From assembly GCA_018265615.1 (NCBI GenBank), contig JABLYX010000059.1, positions 1-29,821 of the forward strand: a DNA stretch of 29,821 nucleotides, given 5' to 3'. Shown here in pieces: positions 7,222 to 15,559 of this stretch (position 1 is the first letter of the stretch; each line of letters starts with the position of its first letter). The position numbers and the translations under genes are program-made. The notes beneath the pieces were generated by a model. It was not told where the DNA came from, did no database searches, and saw only the letters and a list, made by a program, of their open reading frames with translations. Origin of the DNA: Lentisphaeria bacterium (GTDB lineage: Bacteria; Verrucomicrobiota; Lentisphaeria; Victivallales; Victivallaceae).

Positions 7222-8232
7222 TCAGTCGGCCGCCTGGCAGACCGTGATGACGATCTGGCCGAAGACGTCGTCGGCGACGCAGCCGCGCGACAGGTCGTTC
7301 AGCGGCTTCGCAAGCCCCTGCAGAATCGGACCGTAGGCGTCCGCCTTCGCAAGGCGCTGGACGAGCTTGTAGCCGATGTTGCCGGCATTCAGATCCGGGA
7401 ACACGAGGATGTTCGCTCCGCCCGCGAGCGGGCTGCCCGGCGCTTTCGCGGCGGCCACGCCCGGAACGATCGCGGCGTCGGCCTGAAGTTCGCCGTCGGC
7501 GACGATATCGAGCTTGTCGGCTTCGATCTTCTCTTTCATCATCGCGGCCGCTTCCTTGACCTTGTTCAGGATTTCATGGTCGGCGCTGCCTTTACTCGAG
7601 AACGACAGGAAGGCGACTTTCGGCTGTTTGCCGAGCAGCGACCGGTAGGTCGCGCCGGTCGCAAGCGCGATGTCGACGAGCTCCGCCGCATTCGGATTCG
7701 GATTCACGCCGCAATCCGCGAAAAGCAGCACGTCGTCGCCGGAATCGGTCGGCGTCTTCAGGTCCATCACGAAACAGCTGCTCGCAATCTTGATTCCGGG
7801 AGCGGTCCCGATGCAGTGGAACGCCGCGCGCAGCATATCCGCCGTCGAGGCGATGCTGCCCGCAACGAGCCCGTCGGCGAGGCCGCGGCGGCACATCATC
7901 GCACCGAAGTAGATCCGGCTCTTCATCGCGGCGGCGGCCTTCTCCGGGGTCATGCCCTTCTTCTCGCGCATTTTGCAGAATTCCGCGGCGAAATCCGCAA
8001 AGAGATCGCTCGTCAGGTAATCGACGGCTTCAAACTTCCGCTCGGTCACGCCGGCCTTCGCACACGCTTCGGAGATCTCCGCTTCGCTGCCGAGGACGAC
8101 GGCCCTGGCCACAACCTTGTTTTCCACCGCCTTGTTCGCGGCGGCCACGACGCGCGGGTCCTGCCCTTCCGGCAGCACGATGACCTTCGGATTCTTCCGG
8201 GCGCGTTCGATGAGGGTGTTCAGAATCGACAT
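7222..8232 (-). CDS. pta: Phosphate acetyltransferase
   Basis: The 336-residue protein is the short catalytic-domain form of Pta, which interconverts acetyl-CoA and acetyl phosphate. It shows VIVLPEGQDPRVVAAA at the N-terminus, GLADGLVAGSIASTADMLRA in the middle, then DCGVNPNPNAAELVDIA and FPDLNAGNIGYKLVQRL at the C-terminus, all typical of the PTA/PTB fold. The regulatory N-terminal region of long Pta proteins is absent. GGAG 8 nt upstream sets the start. It follows ackA after 72 bp and ends in a strong terminator, so the pair forms the acetate-producing, ATP-yielding end of fermentation. Confidence 0.97.
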   Translation of the reverse strand: MSILNTLIERARKNPKVIVLPEGQDPRVVAAANKAVENKVVARAVVLGSEAEISEACAKAGVTERKFEAVDYLTSDLFADFAAEFCKMREKKGMTPEKAAAAMKSRIYFGAMMCRRGLADGLVAGSIASTADMLRAAFHCIGTAPGIKIASSCFVMDLKTPTDSGDDVLLFADCGVNPNPNAAELVDIALATGATYRSLLGKQPKVAFLSFSSKGSADHEILNKVKEAAAMMKEKIEADKLDIVADGELQADAAIVPGVAAAKAPGSPLAGGANILVFPDLNAGNIGYKLVQRLAKADAYGPILQGLAKPLNDLSRGCVADDVFGQIVITVCQAAD

Positions 8233-8273
8233 TTCAGTAACTCCAGTTCTTCAAAATTACGGTTCGGCGAAAA

Positions 8274-8291
8274 CGGCCCGCCGCCGGGCCG
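8274..8291 (-). other. GC hairpin in the ackA-pta intergenic space
   Basis: CGGCCC and GGGCCG form a 6-bp stem with a 6-nt loop. There is no U-tract, so this is not a classical terminator. It may influence mRNA stability or the relative expression of ackA and pta. Confidence 0.3.
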
Positions 8292-8304
8292 CTCCGCAGT
8301 GAGT

Positions 8305-9513
8305 TTATTTTTCGAGCCCGAGAGTCGCGACGGTGTCCTTCGCGATCATCAGCTCTTCGTCGGTCGGCATGACAATCATCTTCCAGGCGCTGTCGTCGGT
8401 CGAAATCACGCCGGCTTTGCCGAAGCACTCCTTGTTGCGCTCGCAATCGAGCTTCACGCCGAGCGCGCCGAGCTGGCTGGTGATCCGCTTGCGCATCGGG
8501 ACCGAATACTCGCCGACGCCGCCCGTGAAAACCAGCGCGTCGATGCCGTCGAGCAGCACGAAATACGCTCCGATGTATTTAACCACGCGGCGGGCGAACA
8601 TCTTCAGCGCAAGCTCGGCCTGCTCGTTGCCGCTTTCAGACGCATTGATCATGTCGCGCATATCGCCGGAGTTGATGCCGCCGACGCCGTAAAGACCGGA
8701 CTTCTTGTTCAGGATCGTATCGACCTCTTTCGAGGTATGCCCCTGGTCGATGAGGCTGATCACGACCGCCGGATCGAGGTCGCCGGAGCGCGTGCCCATC
8801 ATCAGACCTTCGAGCGGCGTCAGACCCATCGTCGTATCGATGACCTTGCCGTTCTTGACCGCCGCCATGCTGCAGCCGTTGCCGAGGTGGCAGGTGATCA
8901 GCGTGACCTCTTCCGGCTTTTTGCCGAGAAACTCCGCGGTCGCGAGCGTGACATAGCGGTGGCTCGTGCCGTGGAAGCCGTATTTGCGGATACCGTACTT
9001 CTTGTAATACTCATACGGAATCGCATAGAGGTACGCTTCCGGCGGCATGGTCATATGGAACTGCGTGTCGAACACGGCGACGTTCGGAACGCCCGGCATG
9101 GCTGATTCGCACGCTTCGATTCCGGCGAGGTTCGCCGGGTTGTGCAGCGGACCGAGCGGAATGTACTCGCGGATGATCTCCTTGACGCCGTCATCGACCT
9201 TGACCGGCTTCGTGATCTTCTCGCCGCCGAGCAGCACACGGTGGCCGATCGCGACGATTTCGCTGAGGTCCTTCACCACGCCGTCCGCCGGATCGACGAG
9301 CTTCGCACAGACCCGCTTCAGCGCCTCTTCGAGATTCTTCACCGGAACGATCCCCTCGAACTTCAGCCCGTCGGAGAGACGCTTGTAAATCATATTCGGC
9401 TTATCGGTGCCGAGACGCTCGAACTGCCCTTTCGCCAGAACCGTGTTGTTCGCCATCGAGAACAGCGTGAATTTCATCGAACTGCTGCCCGCATTGATGA
9501 CCAGTACCTTCAT
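8305..9513 (-). CDS. ackA: Acetate kinase
   Basis: The 402-residue ASKHA-fold kinase transfers phosphate from acetyl phosphate to ADP. It opens with VLVINAGSSSMKF, followed by GHRVLLGGE (substrate-binding Arg), FDTQFHMTMP, YGFHGTSHRYV, CHLGNGCS, GTRSGDLDP and FTGGVGEYS. The usual GHRVVHGGE reads GHRVLLGGE, replacing a commonly seen His with Leu. An AAGGAAG ribosome site lies directly before the ATG. Gene order is ackA then pta on the minus strand. The infA terminator upstream makes this an independent transcription unit. Confidence 0.98.
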   Translation of the reverse strand: MKVLVINAGSSSMKFTLFSMANNTVLAKGQFERLGTDKPNMIYKRLSDGLKFEGIVPVKNLEEALKRVCAKLVDPADGVVKDLSEIVAIGHRVLLGGEKITKPVKVDDGVKEIIREYIPLGPLHNPANLAGIEACESAMPGVPNVAVFDTQFHMTMPPEAYLYAIPYEYYKKYGIRKYGFHGTSHRYVTLATAEFLGKKPEEVTLITCHLGNGCSMAAVKNGKVIDTTMGLTPLEGLMMGTRSGDLDPAVVISLIDQGHTSKEVDTILNKKSGLYGVGGINSGDMRDMINASESGNEQAELALKMFARRVVKYIGAYFVLLDGIDALVFTGGVGEYSVPMRKRITSQLGALGVKLDCERNKECFGKAGVISTDDSAWKMIVMPTDEELMIAKDTVATLGLEK

Positions 9514-9577
9514 TTCTTCCTTCTTTCCATGGTTTTGAGTGATATTTTCAAATAAAACGTGTGATTCGCAAAAGCGG

Positions 9578-9605
9578 AAAAAGGAGCCAGTCGACAGCTC
9601 CCTTT
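9578..9605 (-). terminator. Terminator after infA
   Basis: On the minus strand a stem of nine pairs (one G-T) with a 9-nt loop ends in TTTTT. It lies 9 bp after the infA stop and closes the hisS-adk-map-infA unit before ackA. Confidence 0.8.
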
Positions 9606-9613
9606 CCCGTATC

Positions 9614-9832
9614 TTACTTTTTGCGGAATACGATCCGGCCCTTGGTCAGATCGTAGGGTGACATCTCAAGCGTCACCGAGTCTCCGGGGAGAATACGGAT
9701 GAAGTTCATCCGCATTTTGCCCGAAATATGGGCGTTGACCATGTGTCCGGTCTGGATCTCCACCTTGAACATTGTGTTGGGCAGCAGTTCCCTGACTACA
9801 CCTTCCACGCGGATTACGTCGTCTTTGGCCAC
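9614..9832 (-). CDS. infA: Translation initiation factor IF-1
   Basis: The 72-residue S1/OB-fold protein matches IF-1 over its full length. It reads AKDDVIRVEGVVRELLPN, then FKVEIQTGHMVNAHISGKMR, and ends in the highly conserved SPYDLTKGRIVFR. It binds the 30S A-site during initiation. The start is GTG at 9832, with GGAG 8 nt upstream, and it overlaps the 3' end of map by 19 bp, implying translational coupling. The usual following rpmJ-rpsM-rpsK ribosomal genes are absent. A terminator follows instead. Confidence 0.97.
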   Translation of the reverse strand: MAKDDVIRVEGVVRELLPNTMFKVEIQTGHMVNAHISGKMRMNFIRILPGDSVTLEMSPYDLTKGRIVFRKK

Positions 9833-10584
9833 GTTAAAATCTCCGATTCGTTTTCTGTGATTAAAACCATATGCTCGAAATGAGCGGCGCAGGCGCCGTC
9901 ACGGGTGCGTACCGTCCAGTGGTCGTGAGAATCCGTCGTGACTTTGTGCGTGCCGAGATTCAACATCGGCTCGATGCAGATCACCATCCCGGGAACCAGC
10001 AGTGCCCCATTGCCGTAACCGACGAAATTCGGAACCTCGGGCGGCTCATGCAGGCGGATGCCGCAGCCGTGCCCGACATATTCCCGCACCACCCCGAGGC
10101 GATGCCGCTTCGCGACCGTTTCGACCGCGAGGCTGATGTCGCGCACATGATTGCCGCGGCGGGCCTGCTTAATGCCGGCCATCAGCGCCTCCTTCGTGCC
10201 GGAGAGCAGCCGCTTCAGATCCGGGGTCAGCTCCCCGAAGCCGAATGTCAGCGCCGTGTCCCCGATCCCGCCGCCGATCTCGATGCCGACATCGATACTG
10301 ACAATATCGGTGTCGAGCAGAATCCGGTCGGGGCTGCCGATGCCGTGCACAACCTCGTCATTGACCGATATGCAGATGTTGCCGGGATACCCGCGGTAGC
10401 CGAGGAACGCGCTCCTGCCGCCCGTGGCGCGGATCAGCTCGCCCGCCACCTGGTCGAGATCAAACGTCGTCATTCCGGGCCGGGCCTGTGCGGCGATTTC
10501 ATCACGGACCTGCGCGGTAACCGCGGCGGCGTGACGGATCCGCACGATCTCCTCGGGGGTGTGAATGACCTGATCGCGGGACAT
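9814..10584 (-). CDS. map: Methionine aminopeptidase, type I
   Basis: The 256-residue protein removes the initiator methionine from nascent chains. The five metal ligands of the pita-bread fold can be read as Asp in VSIDVG, Asp in GIGDTALTF, His in GHGCGIRLHEPP, Glu in CIEPML and Glu in FEHMVLIT. No N-terminal zinc-finger or extension is present, so it is a class Ia enzyme of normal length. It starts 2 bp after adk and overlaps infA. The adk-map-infA order is the classical spc-operon tail. Confidence 0.97.
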   Translation of the reverse strand: MSRDQVIHTPEEIVRIRHAAAVTAQVRDEIAAQARPGMTTFDLDQVAGELIRATGGRSAFLGYRGYPGNICISVNDEVVHGIGSPDRILLDTDIVSIDVGIEIGGGIGDTALTFGFGELTPDLKRLLSGTKEALMAGIKQARRGNHVRDISLAVETVAKRHRLGVVREYVGHGCGIRLHEPPEVPNFVGYGNGALLVPGMVICIEPMLNLGTHKVTTDSHDHWTVRTRDGACAAHFEHMVLITENESEILTWPKTT

Positions 10585-10586
10585 GA

Positions 10587-11237
10587 CTATTCCAACTCCG
10601 ACGCCAGAATGGCGCAGATTTTGTCTTTGTCCAGCTCCGTGATCTCGAGGATCAGATTCTGCCTGCCGTAGTACTCAATGAGCGGACTGGTCTGGTTGTA
10701 GAAGACCTCGAGCCGGGACTTCGCGGTTTCGAGCGAATCGTCCGGGCGCTGGAAGAGCTCCGAGCCGCACTCGTCGCAGACATTCTCAACCTTCGGCGGC
10801 ATAAAGAGCTTATTGTAAATCTTGCCGCACTTTCTGCAGTTCAGCCGCGCGGTCAGCCGCTTCAGGATCACGTCGTCGTCAACCTTGAAATAGACCACGC
10901 GGTCGAGCTTCCTGCCGAGCGAGGCGAGCGCCTCCTCGAGCAGCTCGGCCTGGCGGATCGTGCGCGGGAAGCCGTCGAGGATGAAACCGTTTTCGCAGTC
11001 CGGCTGCGCAAGGCGGGCGCGCACCATTCCGGCGATCACTTCATCCGGGACGAGCCTGCCCTCTTTCATGAGCTTCGCGGCTTCGCGGCCGAGTTCCGTG
11101 TCGCGCTTGACTTCGTCGCGCAGGATGTCGCCGGTCGAGATGTGCGCCATCGGGTGGCGCTCCAGAAGCAGCGCCGAGAACGTGCCTTTGCCCGCGCCGG
11201 GAGCGCCGACGAAGATCAGATTCTTCTGTTTGAGCAT
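10587..11237 (-). CDS. adk: Adenylate kinase with a zinc-binding lid
   Basis: The 216-residue enzyme equilibrates ATP, ADP and AMP. The P-loop GAPGAGKGT is at 11-19, the AMP-site motif ILDGFPRT near 86-93, and the LID domain at about 134-157 carries four cysteines (CRKC and CDEC) that bind structural zinc. Zinc-lid adenylate kinases are common in Gram-positive and many other bacteria, while E. coli lacks the cysteines. It follows hisS after about 39 bp and precedes map by 2 bp. Confidence 0.98.
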   Translation of the reverse strand: MLKQKNLIFVGAPGAGKGTFSALLLERHPMAHISTGDILRDEVKRDTELGREAAKLMKEGRLVPDEVIAGMVRARLAQPDCENGFILDGFPRTIRQAELLEEALASLGRKLDRVVYFKVDDDVILKRLTARLNCRKCGKIYNKLFMPPKVENVCDECGSELFQRPDDSLETAKSRLEVFYNQTSPLIEYYGRQNLILEITELDKDKICAILASELE

Positions 11238-11276
11238 TTTGTTCTTCCTGTTCTATTTTAAATGATGTATGATGAA

Positions 11277-12542
11277 TTAGAGGTTCCGGGCAAAACCGGT
11301 CAGATAGTCGGCCAGCTCCGAATCCTTGAGTTCAATCTGTTCGCCGTTCGCCATGGTCTTCACTGCGGCGACGCCGCGCTCAAGCTCCGAATCCCCGCGG
11401 ATGACCGCCAGCAGCGCGCCGGATTTGTTCACGTTGCGCAGCTGCGCCTTGAACGAACGCTCTTCGAGCTCGAGTTCGACTGGAATCCCGGCGCGGCGGA
11501 GCTCCCCCGCCAGCTTCAGGTTCGCGATGCGCGCCGCCTCGCCGAGCCCGACCAGATAGACCGGCAGGACCGGGGCGGGCGCGCCGGCGATGCCGAGCGC
11601 ATCCTGCACCATCAGCAGCCGCTCCATGCCGGCCGCAAAGCCCACGCCCGGAACCGGCTTCTTCTGCCCCGGCAGATAGAGCTCGTAACGGCCGCCGCCC
11701 GCAATCGCGGTCTGCGCGCCGAGCCCGCCGTGCGTGACCTCGAAGACGGTGTGCACATAATAATCGAGCCCGCGCACCAGCAGCGGATCGACCGTGTATT
11801 CGACCCCGAGCGCATCGAGCGCCGCCCTGACCTCGGTGAAATAGGCGCGCGACGCTTCGCTGAAACTCGCCACGTAATCCGGCGCCTCGGCGACGATCTT
11901 CCGGCACGCCTCCTGCTTGCAGTCGAGGATGCGCCAGACATTGCGGGCCAGCCGCGCTTTGCAGTCGTCGCACATGCCGTCGATATGCCGCCCGAAGTAA
12001 TCGGCCAGCAGCTGTCCGGCGGGGCCGCGGTCCTCCATCACGCCGCGCGTGTTGATCGCGAGCTTCGCGTCTCCGATGCCGATCGTCTTCAGGTAATCGA
12101 CGAGCATCGCGATGCACTCCGCGTCGATGAGCGGAGCGACCCGGCCGACGTTCTCGACGCCGATCTGATGGAACTGGCGGCGACGCCCGGCCGCGGGGCG
12201 CTCTCCGCGGAACATCGGGCCGTAATAGTAGACCCGCTGCTCGACGCCGTTCATGACATCGGTGCTCGAAAGCGCGCGCATCACTCCGGCGGTGCCCTCC
12301 GGCCGCAGCGTCAGGCTCCGCCCGCCGCGGTCCTCGAAGGTGTACATCTCTTTCTGGACCACTTCCGTTTCGTTGCCGAGGCCCTTCTGGAACACTTCGG
12401 TATACTCGAAGACAGGGGTCCTGAGCTCGCCGTAACCGTATCTGGAAAAGACCGCCGCAGCGGTGTTTTCCAGATTCCGCCAGCGGCGCGCCTCATCCGC
12501 AAAGATGTCCGCCGTACCCGGCGGTGGGGCGAAGGTCGCCAT
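11277..12542 (-). CDS. hisS: Histidyl-tRNA synthetase
   Basis: The 421-residue class II synthetase charges tRNA(His). Seen in order are GTADIFADEARRW, motif 2 (TLRPEGTAGVMRA, then YYGPMFRGERPAAGRRRQFHQ), the HisA1 histidine signature LVRGLDYYVHTVFEV, and motif 3 (GVGFAAGMERLLM). A C-terminal anticodon-binding domain follows. The frame is open for 22 codons further upstream, but ATG at 12542 has GGGAG at the right distance and starts where family homology starts. It heads the hisS-adk-map-infA run. The only leader element seen is the hairpin at 12573-12606, and I see no T-box. Confidence 0.96.
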   Translation of the reverse strand: MATFAPPPGTADIFADEARRWRNLENTAAAVFSRYGYGELRTPVFEYTEVFQKGLGNETEVVQKEMYTFEDRGGRSLTLRPEGTAGVMRALSSTDVMNGVEQRVYYYGPMFRGERPAAGRRRQFHQIGVENVGRVAPLIDAECIAMLVDYLKTIGIGDAKLAINTRGVMEDRGPAGQLLADYFGRHIDGMCDDCKARLARNVWRILDCKQEACRKIVAEAPDYVASFSEASRAYFTEVRAALDALGVEYTVDPLLVRGLDYYVHTVFEVTHGGLGAQTAIAGGGRYELYLPGQKKPVPGVGFAAGMERLLMVQDALGIAGAPAPVLPVYLVGLGEAARIANLKLAGELRRAGIPVELELEERSFKAQLRNVNKSGALLAVIRGDSELERGVAAVKTMANGEQIELKDSELADYLTGFARNL

Positions 12543-12572
12543 AATAATAAACTCCCAATATTCAGTTGCTCC

Positions 12573-12606
12573 GCCGGTTCCGCAAAACGCGCTTCCCGGA
12601 ACCGGC
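12573..12606. other. Perfect 10-bp hairpin in the hisS leader
   Basis: GCCGGTTCCG and CGGAACCGGC pair around a 14-nt loop, about 30 bp upstream of hisS and directly after the HU terminator. There is no U-tract on the minus strand. It could be a backup terminator or a leader element controlling hisS. Confidence 0.5.
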
Positions 12607-12615
12607 AAAACAAAC

Positions 12616-12650
12616 CACGCCCGACGAAAAGAAAAGATTCGTCAGGCGTG
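12616..12650 (-). terminator. Terminator of the HU/IHF-type gene
   Basis: CACGCC(c)GACGAA and TTCGTC(a)GGCGTG form a 12-bp stem with one mismatch and a 9-nt loop. A T-rich tail (GTTTGTTTT) follows on the minus strand. It lies about 28 bp after the stop codon. Confidence 0.8.
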
Positions 12651-12677
12651 CATTCGACTCATAACAGACGGCCGGAA

Positions 12678-12977
12678 TTACTTGAACTGTTTCGGATCAA
12701 GCTGTTCAACCGCTTCTTTCAGCTCCTTGCCGGCGCGGAACTTGACCACGGCGCGCTCGGGGATCACGACTTCGTTCTTCGGCTGGTTCGGGTTGCGGCC
12801 CTTGCGGCTCTTGCGGACCTTGATCTCGAAAACGCCGAAATTGCGAAGCTCAATCGTGTTGCCGGCAATCAGGTCTTCCGCGATATAATCCAGGGTCTTC
12901 TGGACCACTTCCGCAACGTCGTTCTGGATGAAGCCGGTCTCGCGGGCAATCTTAACCACCAAATCACGCTTGGTCAT
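12678..12977 (-). CDS. HU/IHF-family DNA-bending protein
   Basis: The 99-residue protein has the two N-terminal helices (TKRDLVVKIARETG), the core NFGVFEIKVRKSRKGRNPNQ and the beta-arm return VVKFRAGKELKEAV, all typical of HU/IHF. The GRNPNQPK arm tip carries the intercalating proline. It compacts DNA and supports looping and recombination. Whether it is a homodimeric HU or an IHF-like subunit cannot be decided. ATG at 12977 has GGAG 7 nt upstream, so the TTG two codons earlier is not the start. It has its own promoter and terminator. Confidence 0.95.
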   Translation of the reverse strand: MTKRDLVVKIARETGFIQNDVAEVVQKTLDYIAEDLIAGNTIELRNFGVFEIKVRKSRKGRNPNQPKNEVVIPERAVVKFRAGKELKEAVEQLDPKQFK

Positions 12978-13040
12978 TTTCAATCTCCATTATTTATGTA
13001 TGAAAGGTTTTTAAGTTTCTCTTCTTTTTACAGTTAGATA

Positions 13041-13068
13041 ATATTACGCCAAAACCGTCCTTAGTCAA
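13041..13068 (-). promoter_or_regulatory. Promoter of the HU/IHF gene
   Basis: On the minus strand TTGACT (13068-13063), a 16-bp spacer and TAATAT (13046-13041) stand in an AT-rich stretch about 65 bp before the start codon. Confidence 0.55.
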
Positions 13069-13095
13069 TATCTCCGATCGAAAAAAGCCGCATTT

Positions 13096-14331
13096 TTATC
13101 CCCTTTTTCCGGAAAACGCGGTTTCGGCCGCCCGGATCACGGATTTCAGCGGGAGTGCTTTTTCCTCGGCGATGCGGCGGCAGTCTTCGTACTCCGGCTT
13201 GGCCGAGAGCAGTTCGCCGCGGCCGTCCCGCGCGAGCTTCATCCGGACGGGGCCATACGGCGTTTCGACCGTTTCCGACGAACGCTCCAACGTCCGCCGC
13301 CGCATCGGCGCAATGCGGACCCCGAGCGTCGGGCTCTCCCGGAAAATCAGCTCCAGCATCGCGTCGCGCATCTCCGGGCGCGCCAGCACGCAGAGCTTCA
13401 CGCCGGGACGCTGTTTCTTCATCTGGATCGCCTCGGTCCAGACGTCGAGCGCACCCGCCGCAAACAACCGCTCAACCAGATAACCGGCCACTTCCCCCGT
13501 GCAGTCGTCGAGGTTGCAGGCCAGCTCTTCGACCATATCCTCCGGCTGCTCCCGCTCCGCTGCGTCGATCAGCATTGCGCGCAGCAGGTTCGGCCGGTGC
13601 AGCAGCTCCCGCTGCCCGAATGAGTTCGCAACGGCGACGACCTTCGCCCCCGCCGGAAGCGGCCGCTTCGGCCACGCCGCGAGCAGGGCGGCTCCGGTCG
13701 GCGTCAGAAGCTCGAACGGCTCGTCCGACGGTGCAATCTCGAGGCCGCGCGTCAGCAGAGCCGCCGTCGCGGGGGCCGGAACGGGCATGACGCCGTGCGC
13801 GCAGCGGACGGTCCCGCTTCCGGTCGGCAGCGGGGAGACAGAAACCGCCTCCGCTCCGAGCAGGTGGAACGCGAGGCAGCAGCCGACGATGTCGACGATC
13901 GAATCGACCGCCCCGACCTCATGGAAGGAGACCTCCTCCGGCGCTTTGCCGTGGATGCTCCCCTCAACCTCGGCCAGCAGCGAAAATACGCCGACGCTCG
14001 AACGCTTCACAGCCTCCGGCAGGGCGGAGCTTTCGATCAGCGCCCGGATCTCGCGGAACGCATGGTGGTCATGGTGGCCATGCCCGTGTTCATGTTCATG
14101 CCCATGTTCGTGTTCATGGTGATGATGATCGGCTTCGGGCAGCGACACCGTCGCGCGCACCCCGGCGATGCCGTGCGAGGAGAGCTCCTCCACGCTGAGC
14201 GTAAAGTGTCCGGGCAGCAGCCGGTCAAGCTCCCGCGCGATCGCGCCGCGGTCCGCCCCGAGGCCGATCAGCGCGCCGAGGATCATATCCCCGGAGGCGC
14301 CGCCGACACTGTCGAATCGAATGAGTTTCAT
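13096..14331 (-). CDS. larC: LarC-type nickel-pincer cofactor cyclometallase
   Basis: The 411-residue protein matches LarC, which inserts nickel into the pyridinium-bisthiocarboxylate mononucleotide cofactor used by lactate racemase and related LarA enzymes. It has the N-terminal FDSVGGASGDMILGAL, a His-rich segment at 69-90 (14 of 22 residues are His), VSFHEVGAVDSIVDIVG, PTGSGTVRCAHGVMPVPAPAT, LTPTGAALLA, and the C-terminal LARPEMRDAM and ESPTLGVR segments. It is one continuous frame, unlike the split larC1/larC2 of some lactobacilli. No larA, larB or larE is in the window. It lies 20 bp behind tgt on the same strand and is probably co-transcribed. Confidence 0.92.
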   Translation of the reverse strand: MKLIRFDSVGGASGDMILGALIGLGADRGAIARELDRLLPGHFTLSVEELSSHGIAGVRATVSLPEADHHHHEHEHGHEHEHGHGHHDHHAFREIRALIESSALPEAVKRSSVGVFSLLAEVEGSIHGKAPEEVSFHEVGAVDSIVDIVGCCLAFHLLGAEAVSVSPLPTGSGTVRCAHGVMPVPAPATAALLTRGLEIAPSDEPFELLTPTGAALLAAWPKRPLPAGAKVVAVANSFGQRELLHRPNLLRAMLIDAAEREQPEDMVEELACNLDDCTGEVAGYLVERLFAAGALDVWTEAIQMKKQRPGVKLCVLARPEMRDAMLELIFRESPTLGVRIAPMRRRTLERSSETVETPYGPVRMKLARDGRGELLSAKPEYEDCRRIAEEKALPLKSVIRAAETAFSGKRG

Positions 14332-14351
14332 CTTGTCGCACCTCTAATCGT

Positions 14352-15434
14352 TTATGCAAACTCTTTCCGCAGCTCTTCGAACGTACCGTTTTCAATCGAC
14401 GCGCGGATCCGGCGCATGAGGTTCAGGAAGTAGTGCAGATTGTGCAGCGTGACGAGCCGCACACCGAGGATCTCCCCGACGTTGAACAAATGGCGGATAT
14501 ACGCCTTCGTGAAGTTCCGGCATGCATAGCAGGTACATCCGGGGTCGATCGGCGTAAAGTCTTTCGCGTAGCGCCCGGCCTTGACAGGAATCGTGCCGCC
14601 GTTCCCGACGAACGCGGAGCCGTGCCGCCCGAGCCGGGTCGGCATCACGCAGTCGAACATATCCACGCCGCGCGCGACGCTTTCGACGATCTGGCGCGGA
14701 GTTCCGACGCCCATCAGATAGCGCGGCGCCCCGTCCGGCAGGTACGGAACGGCCGCATCGACCGCAAGCATCATCTCGGGCTCGCTCTCGCCGACCGAAA
14801 CGCCGCCGATCGCATAGCCGTCGAAGCCGATGTCGACGAGGCTCTCGGCCGCGCGTCTGCGCAGCTCCGGATAGACCGACCCCTGCACGATCCCGAAACG
14901 GATCTGGCCGTCGTTCAGCGGCTGTTCGCGGCTCATGCGCTCCCAGCGCGTCGTGACCGCGAGTGATTTCTCCGCCTGCTGGAACGTCGCGGGGTACGGC
15001 GTGCACTCATCGAACGCCATGACGATATCGGAGTCGAGCGTGCGCTGGATCGCCATCGATTCGCGCGGCCCGAGAAAGAAGCGCGTCCCGTCGATGTGCG
15101 ACGCGAAGCGGACGCCGTCCGGCTCCATCTTGCGCAGCTTCGCGAGGCTGAACACCTGAAAGCCGCCGGAGTCGGTCAGGATCGACCGCTTCCAGTTGCT
15201 GAATTTGTGGAGCCCGCCCGCGAGCTGCATAAGCTCCATGCCGGGGCGCAGGAACAGGTGGTAGGTGTTCCCGAGGATGATCTCGGCGCCGAGCTCCTCG
15301 AGTTCGGCCGGAGACATCGCCTTTACCGTCGCGCGCGTCCCGACCGGCATGAAAACCGGGGTCTGGACGGTTCCGCGCCGCGTCGCAAGAACGCCGCGCC
15401 GCGCCGCGCCGCAGCGTGTGAGCACTTCAAACAT
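14352..15434 (-). CDS. tgt: tRNA-guanine transglycosylase
   Basis: The 360-residue enzyme exchanges guanine 34 in GU(N) anticodons for preQ1 (or queuine), a step to queuosine. Asp88 in LTDSGGFQVFSL is the general acid/base and Asp261 in DMFDCVMPTRLGRHG is the nucleophile. The zinc ligands Cys300, Cys302, Cys305 and His331 are present. GAGG about 6 nt before ATG sets the start. It precedes larC by 20 bp; I know of no biochemical link between the two, so the pairing looks incidental. No queA or que biosynthesis gene is visible here. Confidence 0.97.
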   Translation of the reverse strand: MFEVLTRCGAARRGVLATRRGTVQTPVFMPVGTRATVKAMSPAELEELGAEIILGNTYHLFLRPGMELMQLAGGLHKFSNWKRSILTDSGGFQVFSLAKLRKMEPDGVRFASHIDGTRFFLGPRESMAIQRTLDSDIVMAFDECTPYPATFQQAEKSLAVTTRWERMSREQPLNDGQIRFGIVQGSVYPELRRRAAESLVDIGFDGYAIGGVSVGESEPEMMLAVDAAVPYLPDGAPRYLMGVGTPRQIVESVARGVDMFDCVMPTRLGRHGSAFVGNGGTIPVKAGRYAKDFTPIDPGCTCYACRNFTKAYIRHLFNVGEILGVRLVTLHNLHYFLNLMRRIRASIENGTFEELRKEFA

Positions 15435-15475
15435 AAATACCTCAGATAGACAGAATCAAAAAAGACAAACGGTTT

Positions 15476-15503
15476 AATATACACCCGTTTCCGGAAATTT
15501 CCA
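15476..15503 (-). promoter_or_regulatory. Possible tgt-larC promoter
   Basis: On the minus strand TGGAAA (15503-15498), a 16-bp spacer and TATATT (15481-15476) precede tgt. The -35 region overlaps a 10-bp palindrome, GGAAATTTCC (15493-15502). Confidence 0.4.
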
Positions 15504-15559
15504 CGCGGGGATTCCGGACGGCCGGGAGGAGCTTGATTAATAACCGGCTTCCAAATTTA

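Noticed and set aside
7576..9105. 509-codon open frame on the plus strand
   Set aside because: It is antisense to pta and ackA and bridges two unrelated genes, so it is not real.
12543..12615. T-box riboswitch upstream of hisS
   Set aside because: The leader is too short and lacks the T-box core sequence and a terminator/antiterminator pair; only a simple hairpin is seen.
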